DNA of 64,000 nt, taken from Crocodylus rhombifer. Taxonomy: Eukaryota; Chordata; Crocodylia; Crocodylidae. Below the pieces are notes generated by a model. That model did not search any database, was not told the DNA's origin, and saw only the letters and a program-made list of their open reading frames with translations. Position 1 is the first letter of the stretch; each line of letters begins with the position of its first letter. Location of the stretch: assembly GCA_038503035.1 (NCBI GenBank), contig JAVSML010001160.1, positions 186,001 to 250,000 on the forward strand. Direction: 5' to 3'. The position numbers were made by a program, and so were the translations under genes. This document shows positions 33,190 to 45,756 of this stretch, in pieces.

Positions 33190-34820
33190 TCCTCCAGCCA
33201 GACTGACCTAAACTACAGTCAGCGTTTTACCTTCTGTCAAAAACTAGATCTGGAGGTGGCCACCAGTAATGCAGCACAGGTAGAGAAGCCAGTGGTGTGG
33301 GTGGCTGTGGGATGGGGCATCACAGCCAGATGTAACAAGGGGCTGAGATCCCTGCTGCCTCTAAGCTGGAGCACTGGGGGCTGGTTGTCCAAGGCTAGGA
33401 TGCAGCTGGCTTTGGGGTGGGCACTGGGGGCTAGTTGTACAGGGCACCAGTGCCCAGCGCTGAGATGCGCCTGGTTTTGGGACAGGTATTCGGGGTCCCC
33501 CTGGTGTGTCTGGCTCTGGCATGGGTATCTTGATTTCTCCCCACAGGCACTGCCAATGGATTACAGCATGTGGGTCCAAACCCCCAGGCCTGGGTATGAG
33601 GCTGGGTGATTATCCTGCCAGGCTCGGGGTTGGCTGTGCCCCCATCCGCCTCCAGCTTCAGGATGAATGCTCTGTGGGGAGGCGTGAGACTCCTGTGGGT
33701 CTTGCCTATGCTGCTGCCCTGCACCATTCCCCCGGGCTCTGTGTGGCTCTGGGAGGGCACAGGGGTGCACTGGGGCCAGGGGCAGGGAGAGGCTGCTGCT
33801 GCTGCACAGTGCTGACTGGGAGTGCCATCTTAGGGCATTTCTAACAGCGTCTCCCCTCTTCTAGGACATGCTACTACCTAGAAGACAAGAAGAGAGAGAG
33901 CAGCTGCAGTGTCCATATATTCTGCTACTGTATGTAAACACCAGCACTGCTCCCTGCCCCTCCAAGCGCTTCTGCTGCCTCTGAGCTGTATCATCTGTCA
34001 TGATTCCCTTCCGGGCTGGAGTTGGGTCTCACTACTGTGATGGCAGGGGCGGAATTCCACCACCAGCCAACAACATAGTATAGCTAGCTTAGCTGTGATA
34101 TACATACAGTATTACTTCATATGTGTTTGGTGGGGGTGAAGGCCTGCCCTGCCCCTTGTGCTCAGGGCATCTCTTTGCAGCCAGACCAGTGTTATTTTGT
34201 GTGATGCTATCTGTTGGGTCCGGATGAGTGGGAGATCAAGCTCTGCTTTGAAGTGCCTTCATGTGAACCCTCGTTAGGGCAATTCTACAGCCCTACACTT
34301 CTGTCAGGGCATGGTTGTAAAGTGCTTGCAGGGGGTCAATCACATGACAATGTCACTTCTTTCCACACCCTAAAGGAACTCAGCTTTGTGCAGGGACCAA
34401 GCTGGGGCACAAAAGGGGTCTCTGAGGTACAAGGGGCCTGGACCATATCAGGCAGCCGGATGGCAGCAGGTCTGGTCTGCTCCAGCCTCCCTCTAGGGTC
34501 TGTCCCATACACTCCATTTCTATGAAGGACAAAAAGGGTGGGTTGGTTTATTTCTAGTAAGCTCATTTTGGAAGCCTTTTTCCCTGTGAGCGCCGTAGCA
34601 CTACAAAGGCATCTGCCTCCAGCCTTCCTGCTGTGTGCAGTGACTGGCATTTCTCCTCTCAGGCATGCATAATATTTAATAGCACTAAAGAGGTGGGGAT
34701 CTGGTTCTGATATCTGCCAGTCATACAGAGTAGGGCAGGAAGGTGAAACTTGGCCTGACTTTAGCCTGACAGGGAGAACAACCTAGACACGCATGAGATG
34801 CATCTTAAGGGGTTTTTAAG
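33190..34820. other. GC-rich intron DNA, nothing recognised
   Basis: The stretch is purine- and G-rich with internally similar phrases (GCACTGGGGGCTGGTTGTCC near 33373 and GCACTGGGGGCTAGTTGTAC near 33421). Frames of 60-143 aa on both strands are low-complexity and do not resemble known proteins. Confidence 0.5.
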
Positions 34821-35172
34821 CCTTCCTCAGACCCATGCCAGATCTGGGGTCAAGGAGGATTTTCCCCCTGCTCAGAGTGGTCTTGACTAGCGGGTTTTGC
34901 CTTCCTCTGTAGCAAGGGTAGGACCTCTGCCTGGGTTCTATTTCTAATAGCCTTTCGCAGCAGCTGCAGCACCCTGGCTGCTGTGGCCCCCCTGGTTTCC
35001 CTGGGACAGGGGCAGTCTCGGTGCTCTGTTGCGCTGCTCAAAGTCTAGACATGAGGTTTGCCTGGACTGGTTTCCACAGGCCTGAAACTGCTTCAGGCAG
35101 GGCTGGGACTGGATGGGCCCCCGGGGGGGGGGGGGGGGTCCCTTCTAGTCCCACTTCTCTACAGTTTCTATG
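34820..35172 (+). mobile_element. Old CR1 3'-end fragment
   Basis: The final part reads GGGCTGGGACTGGATGGGCC, a 20-G-class tract, TCCCTTCTAGTCCCACTTCT and TTTCTATG, a degraded CR1 3' end (ggttGGACTaGATGacc...ggTCCCTTCcagcCC). The upstream CTAGCGGGTTTTGCCTTCCT is typical of the CR1 3' UTR. The start is approximate. Confidence 0.55.
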
Positions 35173-35689
35173 CACACTATGACAATCCCTCTCTACCCAT
35201 GGGACTGTTCATTCTCATTTCTCTGGTTTTCTTTTTTAAACCAGAGATGTCTTTGTGAATGAGAAAGTGTCTCTCATTCACATCTGGAGGAAGTTTACCT
35301 GACATCACTACACTGTTTATGCCTTCCAGAAGGCCAAAACTGCACAGACAAAAGCCAGCTGACTTGAAACAAGGGAAAAATGGTTGTGCTATGTATTTTT
35401 CAAATGTTAACTTGAGGTAAAACTGTTTGGCAATAATATGAATGTGTTTTACTTGGGTATAGGAAAATGCATTGTTATTCTGTGAACCGCACTGAACTTT
35501 CACAGTACTGGAAAGGGAGCAATCACTGACACATAGCAGCTAACAAATATAATAAGGGTGGTAAGGTTGGTGCTCATATTCTACTCATCATTAAAAAAAC
35601 AAATCCAAAGCGAATAGGGCTGTGTGTTTCATTGCTGGGGAAGGGGAGTGGCAGGAGCTGGGTAACTGCCTCAGTTCAGCCTAGGCCCA

Positions 35690-36060
35690 GCCTCATGAAA
35701 CAAGGGGGTCTTTGCAAAAGGATTCTTGTGCGAGAGGTGGTGGCAGAGGAAGAGGGGAACAGCACGCAGCTCCCCCTCCCCCCATGAGACTGGTGGTGTC
35801 TGAAAGGCACCTCATACAAGGACTTGTGCAAGAGGGAGGTTTTCATGGGGGAGTGAGGATTAGCAGCAAAGAGGAAAAAGCCTCCCCTCATGTGCCAATA
35901 GGATCAGTGTCACATGAGCATGCAAAGCCTTATATGAGGACTTTTTCACAGGGGAGCTGGTAGCAGAGGGGAAGGGGAGTAGCTTATATCCACCCCATAG
36001 GGTCAATTGTTATGAGTCTTGCAAAGGGCACCTTGCACAGATGTGGCCAGGACTGGTGAG
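35690..36060 (+). repeat. Degenerate tandem units
   Basis: Blocks with GGCACCT(C/T), CA(T)ACAAGGACTTGTGCA/TTGCACAGATG, GGGGA and CCCCAT recur at intervals of about 100-125 bp (near 35700, 35805, 35925 and 36025). Decay is too strong to fix the period by eye. Confidence 0.4.
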
Positions 36061-37258
36061 AAAGGACTCACCCCCAAAGAGCTACATGGAGTCCACCTGG
36101 AGGCACGCATTGCAAAATACTTGGTGGAAGGTGAAGGAGGGGACTCATGAATGGTGATTATGCTTTGCTGAAGATTTTACTTTAGAATATTGGGAATTTA
36201 TATTTTTAAGAAATAATATTACATACACAGGTTTTTTTCTGGTGATGTCATAACAGTATTTATAACTTATCATTCCATGGGTTCTTGCACTGTTCTCATG
36301 AGGGTAGGGTCCAACCATCTTCCAGAGCTAAGCTGCATGACCAGCATCTGTCACATACCGTTCATTTTCTCCCCAGGGGAAGAACTGAGTGTTCACTGTA
36401 GTGTTTTGATAGTGTTCTGCTTTTAGGGTTATTTTGGTTTCTGTTTTTAAATGTAGTCCCAGCTGTATGTTTGTTAGAGAAGAAACATACCTAGCTGTAG
36501 CACAGCTGAAGCTGGGGAGGTTTCTGACAACCCCGGGTCCCTGGGGTCCTCCCTCCCACACAATTTTATTCTCAAGAACTCTCTGTTCCAAGTCATCACA
36601 GCCCCTGGCCTCACTCAGGGAATGGTGAAGTGACAGCAAACAAATGCTGCACAACCAAGAGAGTTGATCTTCTTATTCTGTTCAGCTTGGTGCAAAAATA
36701 AAGGAATCCTATAGCACTCAATATACTGGGCCAAAACCAGCAGCACAGCCTCATGGGCCAGATTCTAAAGGCCTCTACCCTGGCACACAGGAGATGTGTA
36801 TATAGTACAAGTGATGCAAAGGCTTCTCTTGCACCCCTCGAGTAAAACTGTCAGAACTGCGGTTCCTGCACTCTAAGGATAGTAGGGTCTGCTCCTTCTT
36901 GGTACACATCTCATTCCCACAGCACCAGCTTGCCGAGTAGAACTGACATGCAGGGATAGTGCACCATGTTCCTGATCCCCTCCCAACTCAAGTTACCTCA
37001 GTCCTGCAGCATCCCAGCAGAGCTGGCCCCACCCACCTGCTTTCACAGAGCTGAGACAATAAAGGCTCTGCTCCTTAACCCCTGCCTGCCAGCCCCGGAG
37101 GATGTGGGGCAGAGGAACCAACCCCAAGCCCCCCTAAGCCCAGGTCTGCACAGCACAAGAAGATGGAAAGCACCCTCTGTGGGGCTTACCTCCCCCCTCC
37201 ACAGACCCTCAAGCCAGGCTGGAATCACATTAACCCCACTTCCACCTCTGGAGGTGCC

Positions 37259-37500
37259 CTTGCCTCCGAGGGGCTGGAGGGTAGGGGAACACAGCCATCC
37301 AGCCAGGACCAGCCCTGCAGCTGGGGTCTGTAAGGCATGGGGAGGGGAAAGCTCCCTGTACCAGGTTTTCCACCCCTCCTTCCCCCTGCAGCCTAGAGAG
37401 CAGGGCTCAGATCCCTTAGTCCCACCTGCTTGCCAGCTGTACTTGCCTCTAAGGGGCTGGGGGAGCTAGGGGGAAGTGCATCCCTCCAGCCAGGGGAGAG
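37259..37500 (+). repeat. Two-unit GC-rich tandem repeat
   Basis: CTTGCCTCCGAGGGGCTGGA (37259) with CATCCAGCCAGGACCAG, and CTTGCCTCTAAGGGGCTGGG (37443) with CATCCCTCCAGCCAGGGG, give a period of about 184 bp. The 167-aa frame at 36966-37469 is the proline-rich product of this sequence and has no domain. Confidence 0.55.
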
Positions 37501-37727
37501 GATGGGGAAATCCCCCTGAGGCTGGAAAAACCAGCGAGCCCCAGGCTGGAGGGATTGTTTCTGCTGGGAAGAGGAACAGCAAGGGGTTGCGGGGGCGTGT
37601 GCTGGGCAGCCAATCAAGAATGAGCTCTGCCTGCAGGGTGCCCTTGGCAGTGGCCAGCAGGCTGGGAGGGGTGCTCTAGCACCCCCCCAGCTACCGGTAT
37701 GAGCCACTGCAGGGGGTTCACCTGCCT

Positions 37728-37866
37728 TTCTGGTTTAAAAAGTGAACATCAGTTCACTTCATTAATCGGTTCAATATACACAGTTTAGATAAACCAGCAA
37801 AGACTAAATTAATTCAGCCTCAGGCTTTTTGATTGTCTGTACTTTAAAAGCCTTTGAGGCCAAGTA
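37728..37866 (+). mobile_element. Family A element, right-end fragment
   Basis: TCAGTTCACTTCATTAATCG, AATTAATTCAGCCTCAGGC and TTTTTGATTGTCTGTACTTT match the right ends of the longer copies near 56400 and 58800. The left part is absent. Confidence 0.65.
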
Positions 37867-38949
37867 GTTACAGATGCACAAACGTGCATACATACCCACA
37901 AACGTGGGTACATAATCAGGTTTACACAGAATGTTTGCATACCCTACACCACCCAATAAGTGGTGGCAATCACTAGAAATAAGTTGCACTCATCTGGGGC
38001 TTTGGCCAGGAAAAGGCCAAAGGTCCCAGATGAGAGAAAGCTCACTTAGATTAGTGGTGAGAAAGTATCTCCCTCCAGACTTATTCTAACATTACCAATG
38101 GCTTCAAAGAATGTCTTTTTAAAAATATTCAAGCCAATCAGAGAAATACTTCCTGCTCTTTACTTTCAAATTCAAACTCATCTAAATCTCTTGAGAAGAA
38201 CTATTCTATTCAAGACCAGTATCAGGTTTCAGGTCCAATATTTGAGTCTTTCAGGAGTTGGAAATTGGCACTTTATCTTTCAAAACAGGGATATAGCTAT
38301 TTTATAATGGATCACATGGCACTTGTGCTAACTTAGTACCATGAGTTCCTGGGAAATACAGTACAGCCTTATGATATGAAAACACCACTTTTAAACAATC
38401 CCAACAGCAGGAATAGATTTTTGTCAGCATGATGATGCAACAAGCTAACTAACCCCGTTATAAAGAAGTATGACTAGAAATAAACATCGTTTTTGTCACA
38501 GGATCAGCTGTGCCGGGATTGGCAGATACAGACATTGCCTAAAGCCCTTGTCCCTGCAGGATTGGGTTCTGCCATTCCCAAGACTTCAGGGGCCAGTTCC
38601 TATGGTACAACAGTCCTGGGTGCCTGGCCTCAACCTGGGGCATGCATCTGCAAGTGAAAAATGGGGATCCTAGAGAGTTCCCTTGCTCTGCAGCAGGAAA
38701 CACCCACCTGGGAATCCCCAGAGCAAGGGAACCCCATGGGGTTCCTATCCCCTGCTCCATGCTTGCTGACACACGCCCTGGGGTGGAACAAGTGGCTTGT
38801 GGGATGCCCCTGGGTCCCCTACCTCGCCATATTGCTGGGGATAGGAGTTCAGATGTCCTTTGCAATGTCCTGGAACCAACCGTTACCACATTTTCTGGGG
38901 CAATAGATTTTGGGCTTTGTCCTGGGATAGTAGGGAAGGCAGCCTAGTG

Positions 38950-39245
38950 ACAGAGGATGCAGAAAAGGCTAAAGTACTTGATGCTTTTTTTCACCTCAGT
39001 CTTCACAGGTCAGGTTAGCTTCCAGACTACTGCACCTGGCAGGAGGAGGTGAGCAGCCAAGAGTGACAAAAGAACAGGTTAAGAGCCATTTAGAAAAGGT
39101 GGATGGGTAGAAGTCCATGGGACTGGACAGGATACACCCAAGGGTGCTGAAGCAGTTGGTTGATGTGATAGCAGAGCTGCTGGCCAACATCTCTGAAAAC
39201 TCATGGCAAATCGGGAGAGGTCCCAGATTATTAGAAAAGGACATA
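38950..39245 (+). mobile_element. Old CR1 fragment, start of reverse transcriptase
   Basis: Translation in mixed frames gives EKAKVLDAFF.SVFTGQ, KEQVKSHLEKVDG, SMGLDRIHPRVLKQLVDVIA and LLANISENSW. This is the segment just before RT motif 1 in CR1 ORF2 (compare LHPRVLRELV at 31690 in the longer copy). It is older and from another subfamily. Confidence 0.8.
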
Positions 39246-40784
39246 TATAGTAAAGCACCCACAATTTCCTCACTCTTCCTTTTGTTGCTGATCACCCCAA
39301 GCAAGTGGCAAGATATCTTTATTCCACACCAGACCTTTGGGTACCCTGTGCAATTTGTTTATTTCACAGTAAACTGTTGCATTTCTTAGATGGCTACTAT
39401 TCTTCACATGCCTTTCTTTACATGATACATTCTGGAAAATTCTAAAAAGGGCATAAAAATCAGTCTCTGCCACAAAAAAGCCAGGGGATCTTGGCCTTTT
39501 GAGCCCTATGTCCCACAAAGTCATACCTTAGCATACACACAGACACAGGCACTATGACCCCTGTTATTGGATAGGGGCGGGACAGGAAAGGGCCTTGTTT
39601 TCTGATGGGTGCAGCCCATTTCTTCATGAGACACCCTAAAGCTGTCATTGGTCCAGAGGGAACTCTGTATTTTCCAAGGCCTCAGGAGAATTTAGTGTTG
39701 GCAGGGTGAAGGCAATACTATATTTGAGGGGCAAGATGAAACAAAGACCTGGAAGATTTGTTAGATTTTAAAATGGCTGTTTTTTGAAACTGCAGAATAG
39801 TTTGAAAATGTCAAAATAAGACTCAAGAGAGCTAACTGAGTTAGGAGAGTGCAGGTGAGGAAGTCAGAGGGTATACTGCAACTGCATTTTATCAAATGGC
39901 ATTGCTGTTGCTCACACAATTGTTGCTACCCACAGAACACAGACAGTGAGGGATACACACAGAGCTGTCTGCTAAGGAAAAAAGGGATAGTGGGAGTTGG
40001 TAAGTTTTCTGAAAGAACTCCCAAACATGTACGATAGTCCTGCTTTATCTGTACTGAAAATGAGAACATTCTCTGAAAAATAAAGCTACAGCCTGCTTGC
40101 CAAGTTTAACTCGAGGGATTAGAAACCTATGACCCTTGAACCAGATCCAGTCAGTGAAGTGGTCCAACCTGACCCAGGGGAATTGGTCTTAGGAAGTTGC
40201 ACCAAATCATCCCTCCAATCCACAAGGGCCATATATACAAATCCCAGTCCATGGACAGAACTTCCACTTACGTAACCAAGGGTTGCGCCTTCAATCAGAG
40301 CTGGAGCAGTTCATAACTTAATGATACCCAACTATCCCTGCAGGCTGGAAGTCTCCGCCCCTGTCCCCTTTTGAGCATACATTTTTAAAAACTCTACTCT
40401 AGATTTCCATTCCACTATAAAAGCCTACCTACCTGTGCACCGAGGAAGCATTTTTTTGTTACAGTTGATGAAGTTCCAGCTATGCAGTTTTTGTCAGATT
40501 TCCAATGTTAAAGACAAATAAATGGCATCTGTCCAGCTAGTATGATCCAAAGGCATTTTTCTTTTTATTCTGATCTCTCTTACTGGGGGTGGAGTTGACT
40601 CTTTTTTTTTTTTAAATTAGAATATCTACTGAAATATCTAAGATTTTAAATGCAAAGCATCCATTACCTCCCCAGAGGAGCTAACCACGTAGTGCAGATC
40701 AGGGTGCGAGGACCAAGGTAACATCAGTTTCTCTCACTCACAGAACTACTGTGTGCATGGCATATCCCTGGCTTGTGTCAAGAG

Positions 40785-41012
40785 CAGCGATTCTCAGTCA
40801 CGGTGCTGTGCAACCCTGATTTACAGGATGAACCCTGAGACGTCAAATACAAATTCAAAGCATCAAGAATATTCCAACCTGTTGTAGTCTTTTTGAATTC
40901 TTTGCAACAGAAAAAATTCTCTATTATTTTTCTGTAGTCAAAAAATGAGTGAAAGCTGGAGAGCTGGCGGCTTCCAAGGATGCCCTGAGTCTAAAAAAGT
41001 TGAGAACCACTA
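40785..41012. mobile_element. hAT-like MITE
   Basis: CAGCGATTCTCAGTCACGG at the left and GTTGAGAACCACTA at the right are hAT-type termini around 228 bp without coding. Flanks GTCAAGAG and TGCTAGAG agree at five of eight positions, a possible decayed duplication. Confidence 0.65.
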
Positions 41013-41455
41013 TGCTAGAGCAATGTCAGGGTTCCATTTAACTTGTGCAACATCCAGGGTTGAAATGGCAGCTGGGACCTGGCACCACACAGGCATGTCC
41101 CTACCCATGCTTCATTTCTTTCCGCCATGCCCTTCAGTTCTTTCACAATTCCTATGTTGTATATTTCCATTAAGGAATAGAAAGCAAGTTACTTAGCCCC
41201 TATGCACATCCTCACCTTTGGCAAGCACGTGCTACAGCTCTTCAAGTTTGGAAACCTTTTGCTTTAGCAGTACCTGTAGGACATGCTGCTGAGTCCTGCT
41301 CCTTTTTATGCTTTGCACTAAGGTCAGTTCATGCTTCCCATCAGCTCTCTCACCTGCAAAGTCTTAACTCACAATTTCAAGGAGAAAAGGAAGTGGGGTG
41401 GAACATGACTATAGATAGCGATGAGACATCTCAAAGAATTCCAGTTACTAGAAAG

Positions 41456-41608
41456 GCATCCAGATTGTAGCCGTACTGGTCTAAAGGAAAAGGCAATCAG
41501 GACTCCTAGTCGAGATAATATCTTTTATTAGACCGACAAGATTTTTGCAAAAAAATTTTGTTAATTGCAAGCTTTCAGGCACAAACACCCTTCATCAGGC
41601 ATTGGAGA
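41456..41608 (+). repeat. Repeat family B copy
   Basis: ATTGTAGCCGTACTGGTCTA, TATCTTTTATTAGACCGACA and CAAGCTTTCAGGCACAAACA follow each other. The TCTTTTATTAGACC core is that of the fold-back at 25826-25959. The layout resembles interspersed elements common in reptile genomes; I do not assign a named family. Confidence 0.6.
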
Positions 41609-41777
41609 AAAGATTGTAAAACTTCTTCTGGGTAGAAATGAAAGTTCATATTTCACAGGATTTCACAGAGTGAAATCTTTGAAATTGACTCCTCTGTGAA
41701 ATCCTATGAAATAAGTCCTCCCAACATTATGATAGTTTATTGTATGCTTGGTTTTAGCATTTGGTGTCTATTTAAAC

Positions 41778-42065
41778 CAGTGGTTCTTGACCTTTTTCTG
41801 ACTTGAGGTACCCCTTAGAAAGTACCAGCTCTCAGATTTCACTCACTTTTTGACTACAGAAAAACAACAGAGCATTCTTCTGTTGCAAAAAACACAAAGA
41901 CCAAGATATAAAGGCAAAATGTTTTAACACTCTGGATTTCTATTGGATATCTCTGTGTTTATCTTGGGAATCATACCTTTTACATCTATCAGTTCTAAAA
42001 CTGTGTGGCATCCCACTGTACCCTAAAGGATCTCAAAGCATCAATACCCTGGTACAGAATCACCA
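41778..42065. mobile_element. hAT-like MITE with perfect 8-bp TSD
   Basis: Left end CAGTGGTTCTTGACC; right end in reverse complement TGGTGATTCTGTACC. Both flanks are ATTTAAAC (41770-41777 and 42066-42073), an exact 8-bp duplication. It is 288 bp and non-coding. This is the best-bounded transposon in the window. Confidence 0.88.
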
Positions 42066-42388
42066 ATTTAAACCAGATGAATGTGAGGTCATTTAAGGTT
42101 TTTTGTTTTTTTTTGTTTCCCACTCAACTTTTATCATGTATTCATTCTTCCACAGTTAACTGAAAAGTAATCACCACAACTAACTTCTTCCCAGAGATGC
42201 CGAATATCCTGTGTTTCCTATCAGCAGTCCAAAGATAGCAAATAAGGTTGCTTACAGATGTGAAAAACAAACAAAACAAAGAACCAGCGCTTTACTTTCA
42301 GTTCAGTGTGCCCCTAAGCTGAGCACAAGATGCCCAGAAGAAGCATCACGTAGTTTGGCCCAGCTCACCCAAAGTCTGTATAGATCAG

Positions 42389-42473
42389 GTGCTTCAGTGG
42401 GGCTTCCTGGCGCTTTTATCAAACAGCTGATTGAAACAGCTATTAAAGTGCCAAAAAAGGCCCACTGAAGCAC
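42389..42473. repeat. 85-bp imperfect palindrome
   Basis: The left arm GTGCTTCAGTGGGGCTTCCT and the right arm in reverse complement GTGCTTCAGTGGGCCTTTTT continue as TGGCGCTTTTAT/TGGCACTTTAAT. The arms are about 35 nt with a loop of about 15-20. It could be a very small MITE or fold into a hairpin if transcribed (CEP85L pre-mRNA would include it). Confidence 0.75.
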
Positions 42474-42479
42474 AACGAT

Positions 42480-42519
42480 CATACAGACACTGGGGAAATC
42501 ATACAGACACTGGGGAACT
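42480..42519. repeat. 20-bp direct tandem duplication
   Basis: CATACAGACACTGGGGAAAT is followed at once by CATACAGACACTGGGGAACT, just after the palindrome. Confidence 0.9.
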
Positions 42520-43884
42520 GGGTCAAACCAACGTGCTTCCTCCTCTGCTAAAGCTCTGAGGTTTTTTTTCCACGTCTGTCAGCAGCCTAAACTGCTATGG
42601 GAGAAAAACAATACTGTGAATAAGTCAGAGTTTTGTGATTATATTGGTAACCATGTTAAGCCTTTTTGGTATGAACTCCTAGGCAGAAAAGCAAGTAACA
42701 CAGAATTCAGTGTCCAAAAGAACTTCACAATGAACTGTAATGAAATGTCTTGTATAAGGGAAACAGATTAACCAGAAATACAAACTGGGCTTTCAATTGA
42801 TACAACTAATAAGCTTACAAGCAAGGTCAGATACTAAATAAAAGGGATAAAGCAGAGTAAAGGGACTCCAAAAATCCCAATCGGGATGGGGAAAATTTCC
42901 CCAACACAGGATCTGAGGAAGACAGCCCTGGGTCATCTTAAACTTTAGGATTTAACAAACACACATCTAAGAGCTGATGGGGTGTTCTCAGGGTAGGAGT
43001 AACATGGAAACACAAAGCTATAGCACATAGTGCTGTTGGCAAAAGCACAGCCTGGGAAAACTGCTGCAACTCACACAGGACCACCTGAAGCGATGCAAGT
43101 TACATCAAGGGCCTCTGGGATCAGAAGACTTTAACCAAAGCTTAAAGCCACCAGAGCCTACCCTTTCCCCTGGGCTGAAGAGAGTGAGCTGTGCCTTTTG
43201 GAGGCACAACATAGAATCTCACTCATAAACTCTTATACCTGCTGTACTTTAAACCATCACATTTGTTATTGAAAACCGAGTTCCAAATAAAGTGGTTCCC
43301 AGTATTTCTAATCTCCATCATGAAAATTTTGATAACATAACCAATGCAAACAGATTGGAGATAAGATGTGTTTAACTGCTTTTAGAGCCGTAACCAAAAG
43401 ATGAAAAAGAATGAATATAGGCAGAAGAGCCTTCAACAAGTAATAATTCCACATTGAAAGAGCAAACTATCCATCTTCCTCTACCTCACATGGAAAAGAC
43501 AATTAAGAATGGGCCACAAAATAATTATGTGTTGTCTTGTAAGTCACTTGCGTAGAAATGTACAGGCTGAGGAGAAAAAAAATATTTTACAGCTAGTAAA
43601 AATTTTATAGGCAATAAACTTGGCAACTTGTCTCATTCTCCTTTTTCCACCAAGCTGGCTCTGAAGAGAGAGAAATTACGCTAAATTCCTGATCCAACAA
43701 AGACATATGCACACACTTGCTTTTCTCCGGTGACTGCTTTGTGTAAAAGTCTTTACGAGTCTGAGGCTCAAAAACCTTTAAACCACCAATCCTTTCTGGA
43801 AGTCAACATCTATAAGCAGTGTTTATGTCAATAGTCCAGTCTATTGTTCAATACTCAGTTTGAAGGCATAAAAGGATTACTCAC

Positions 43885-44006
43885 CGATCAATCACAATTT
43901 CTTTCTGTCTTAGCAACCCTTCTTTGATTTTCATTAGAGATTCCCAATTGGGTAAATCCTGATATCCTGTGGCTGGGTAACCTTGACGAGAAGAGCCAGT
44001 CAAAAC
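43885..44006 (-). CDS. CEP85L: CEP85L coding exon A (first in window)
   Basis: The exon is 122 nt: 40 codons plus two bases (CG). The translation starts [11 protein letters not shown], passes through [17 protein letters not shown] and ends IVID plus the split Arg codon. The acceptor is a T-rich tract ending TTCAG just above 44006; the donor GTGAGT lies just below 43885. Exit phase 2 fits the next exon at 21850, whose first G completes the Arg before QKQQIN. From memory, mammalian CEP85L has a nearly identical VLTGSSRQ to QKEIVIDR segment, where the disordered N-terminal half passes into the coiled-coil half. The long upstream exon of the family is not between here and base 64000, so the upstream intron is at least 20 kb. 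Confidence 0.88.
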
Positions 44007-45119
44007 CTGAACAAAAAATAAATTATTTAATTAGTTCTAAAGAACAGTAAGAATACAGAACTTTCTCTGTTCTATAAATGTTACGGGATCTATTCTTTCT
44101 GAAATATATGACTTTCTTGTATACAAATCTGCAGCATGATCAATTTTCCTTTAAGTAAAACAATCAGGCAGATAGTAAAGTTAAGAAAGTGAACTTTCTT
44201 ATCAAATCTTGTTTGTTTTTTTTTAAAGGCATTTTACATATCTCTGAAAACACAGATGAAGGGAAAAAGCCACTCAGAGGTCAAGTACAATGGAGTTAAA
44301 GGAAATACTACAACGCACTGGATATATATTTCATTAACTTCATCTGTCTTTGAGCAATATACAACAGACTGATAACAAAACTGCTGCTGTCTTCAAATAC
44401 CAGTTCTTCAACATAATTCCTTTCACTCACTGGATTTTACATGAAATAGACTACATGAAAAATAATACAACCTCTATCAACATAATGTGCACTTAAAAGA
44501 ATAGAAATGGGATTCAGTTCTGGCTAAATTTCAGGGTCAAATTCTAAAAAGATTTTAAGAATTAAAAATGACACAAACAACACATTTTCAAGTCTCCATG
44601 TATTTTCAACAAGGCTAGACTATAAAAATCACATTATTAACTGTATGAAATCATATTTCAGCAATTTTGATTGAGGTTCTAAGAAAACCTCTTTTATTTG
44701 TAGTATTGTAAAAAGTGTCAGTATTTTCATCTATTTTTCTCACAAAGGGCATGAACACTACACAATTTCCACATATATAGTGTAAGGCTTCCTTTTCACT
44801 TCCAGTATAGAATGTGTAAAAAGTATCAATAATTACAAACCTTTTTTTAACTTAAAAAGAAATTGGTATTTTAAAAGTTTAATCTTACACAATTATAGAA
44901 AACCTTTATCAATTTGAAGGCTTTCTAAGATAAACTGTATTAATTTGCACATTGTATAGATATCTATAGTTCTGATTTTTGGATGACTAAAAGTTGGTCA
45001 TAAACCGTTCATTAAAATTATGTTTAATTTTGCTGATGGATGAACATTGCATGACTAGTATAGAAAACACTCAAGAAGCTATTTTTATAGGATTAGTATG
45101 TTAAAACTTCCATATTTTG

Positions 45120-45225
45120 GCAGCGTTGGAGTGATGTAGCCATGACGTTCCAGGAATTGCAGCCAATGATTTTTTTCGACTAACTGCAATGTTGAGATAA
45201 ATTTAGAAAAGCTTTTAAATACAAG
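45120..45225 (-). repeat. Unclassified repeat, copy 2 (partner at 690-815)
   Basis: GTTGGAGTGATGTAGCCATG, TTCCAGGAATTGCAGCC and GAGATAAATTTAGAAAAGC parallel copy 1. The reverse complement in one frame reads SKFISTLQLVEKNHWLQFL, but copy 1 has stops in that frame, so coding origin is only a guess. Confidence 0.5.
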
Positions 45226-45756
45226 GCAAGGCTTTCAAAAGCTTGCCTGACTTTATTGCAATCGTGTATTGCACTAACATCACAAAAATCCCTGCCTTTT
45301 AAAAACTTCCATAAACAGGCAACAATGTCTTCATCAACACATTTTCAGCTAAGTAAAACTGTCTGTCATCTCTTTCAAAAATTCTCTCATGCATCTGAAT
45401 TTTAAGTTCCTGGGGAGACTGAAGGATTTTATAGACTTACAATCCCCTCTGGTACTTCATTTAAACATTTAATATTTTTTAATTTACTTAAACAGGACTT
45501 TTTCAAATTGACGCTCACTAACGAGTCCTAATTTAAAACCTGAATGGACCATCTCTGTACGTCTTCAAGACATGCCATGCATCTGATTTTGGCATCGGAT
45601 CTTGGAGTGAAGTTTAAAAGTAGCAAGTAAAATCCACCAACCATGACAATAATAAATAAGGCCAAAAAGGCCTTATCTTTAAGGGGGCAATCAGAACATC
45701 AAGCACAAGACCATGCTAGCTTCAGCTCAAGGAGAAGTTCTAGTGAGAAGCACTAT

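Larger units (their letters stand above)
21851..43884 (-). other. CEP85L intron A-B, 22 kb
   Basis: The largest complete intron in view. In order it has AT-rich DNA without recognisable elements (21851-25820), a fold-back repeat (25826-25959), an inverted B-like repeat (26510-26880), a CpG island (26940-27345), the CA tract with an N gap, and the CR1 pair (28972-33183). GC-rich DNA with degenerate tandem units (33190-37700) follows, then older CR1 pieces and hAT/MITE elements. The 38300-43880 part is otherwise unremarkable. Confidence 0.6.

Noticed and set aside
36966..37469. 167-aa proline-rich open frame
   Set aside because: It arises from GC-rich tandem sequence; no homology I recognise and no splice sites in place.
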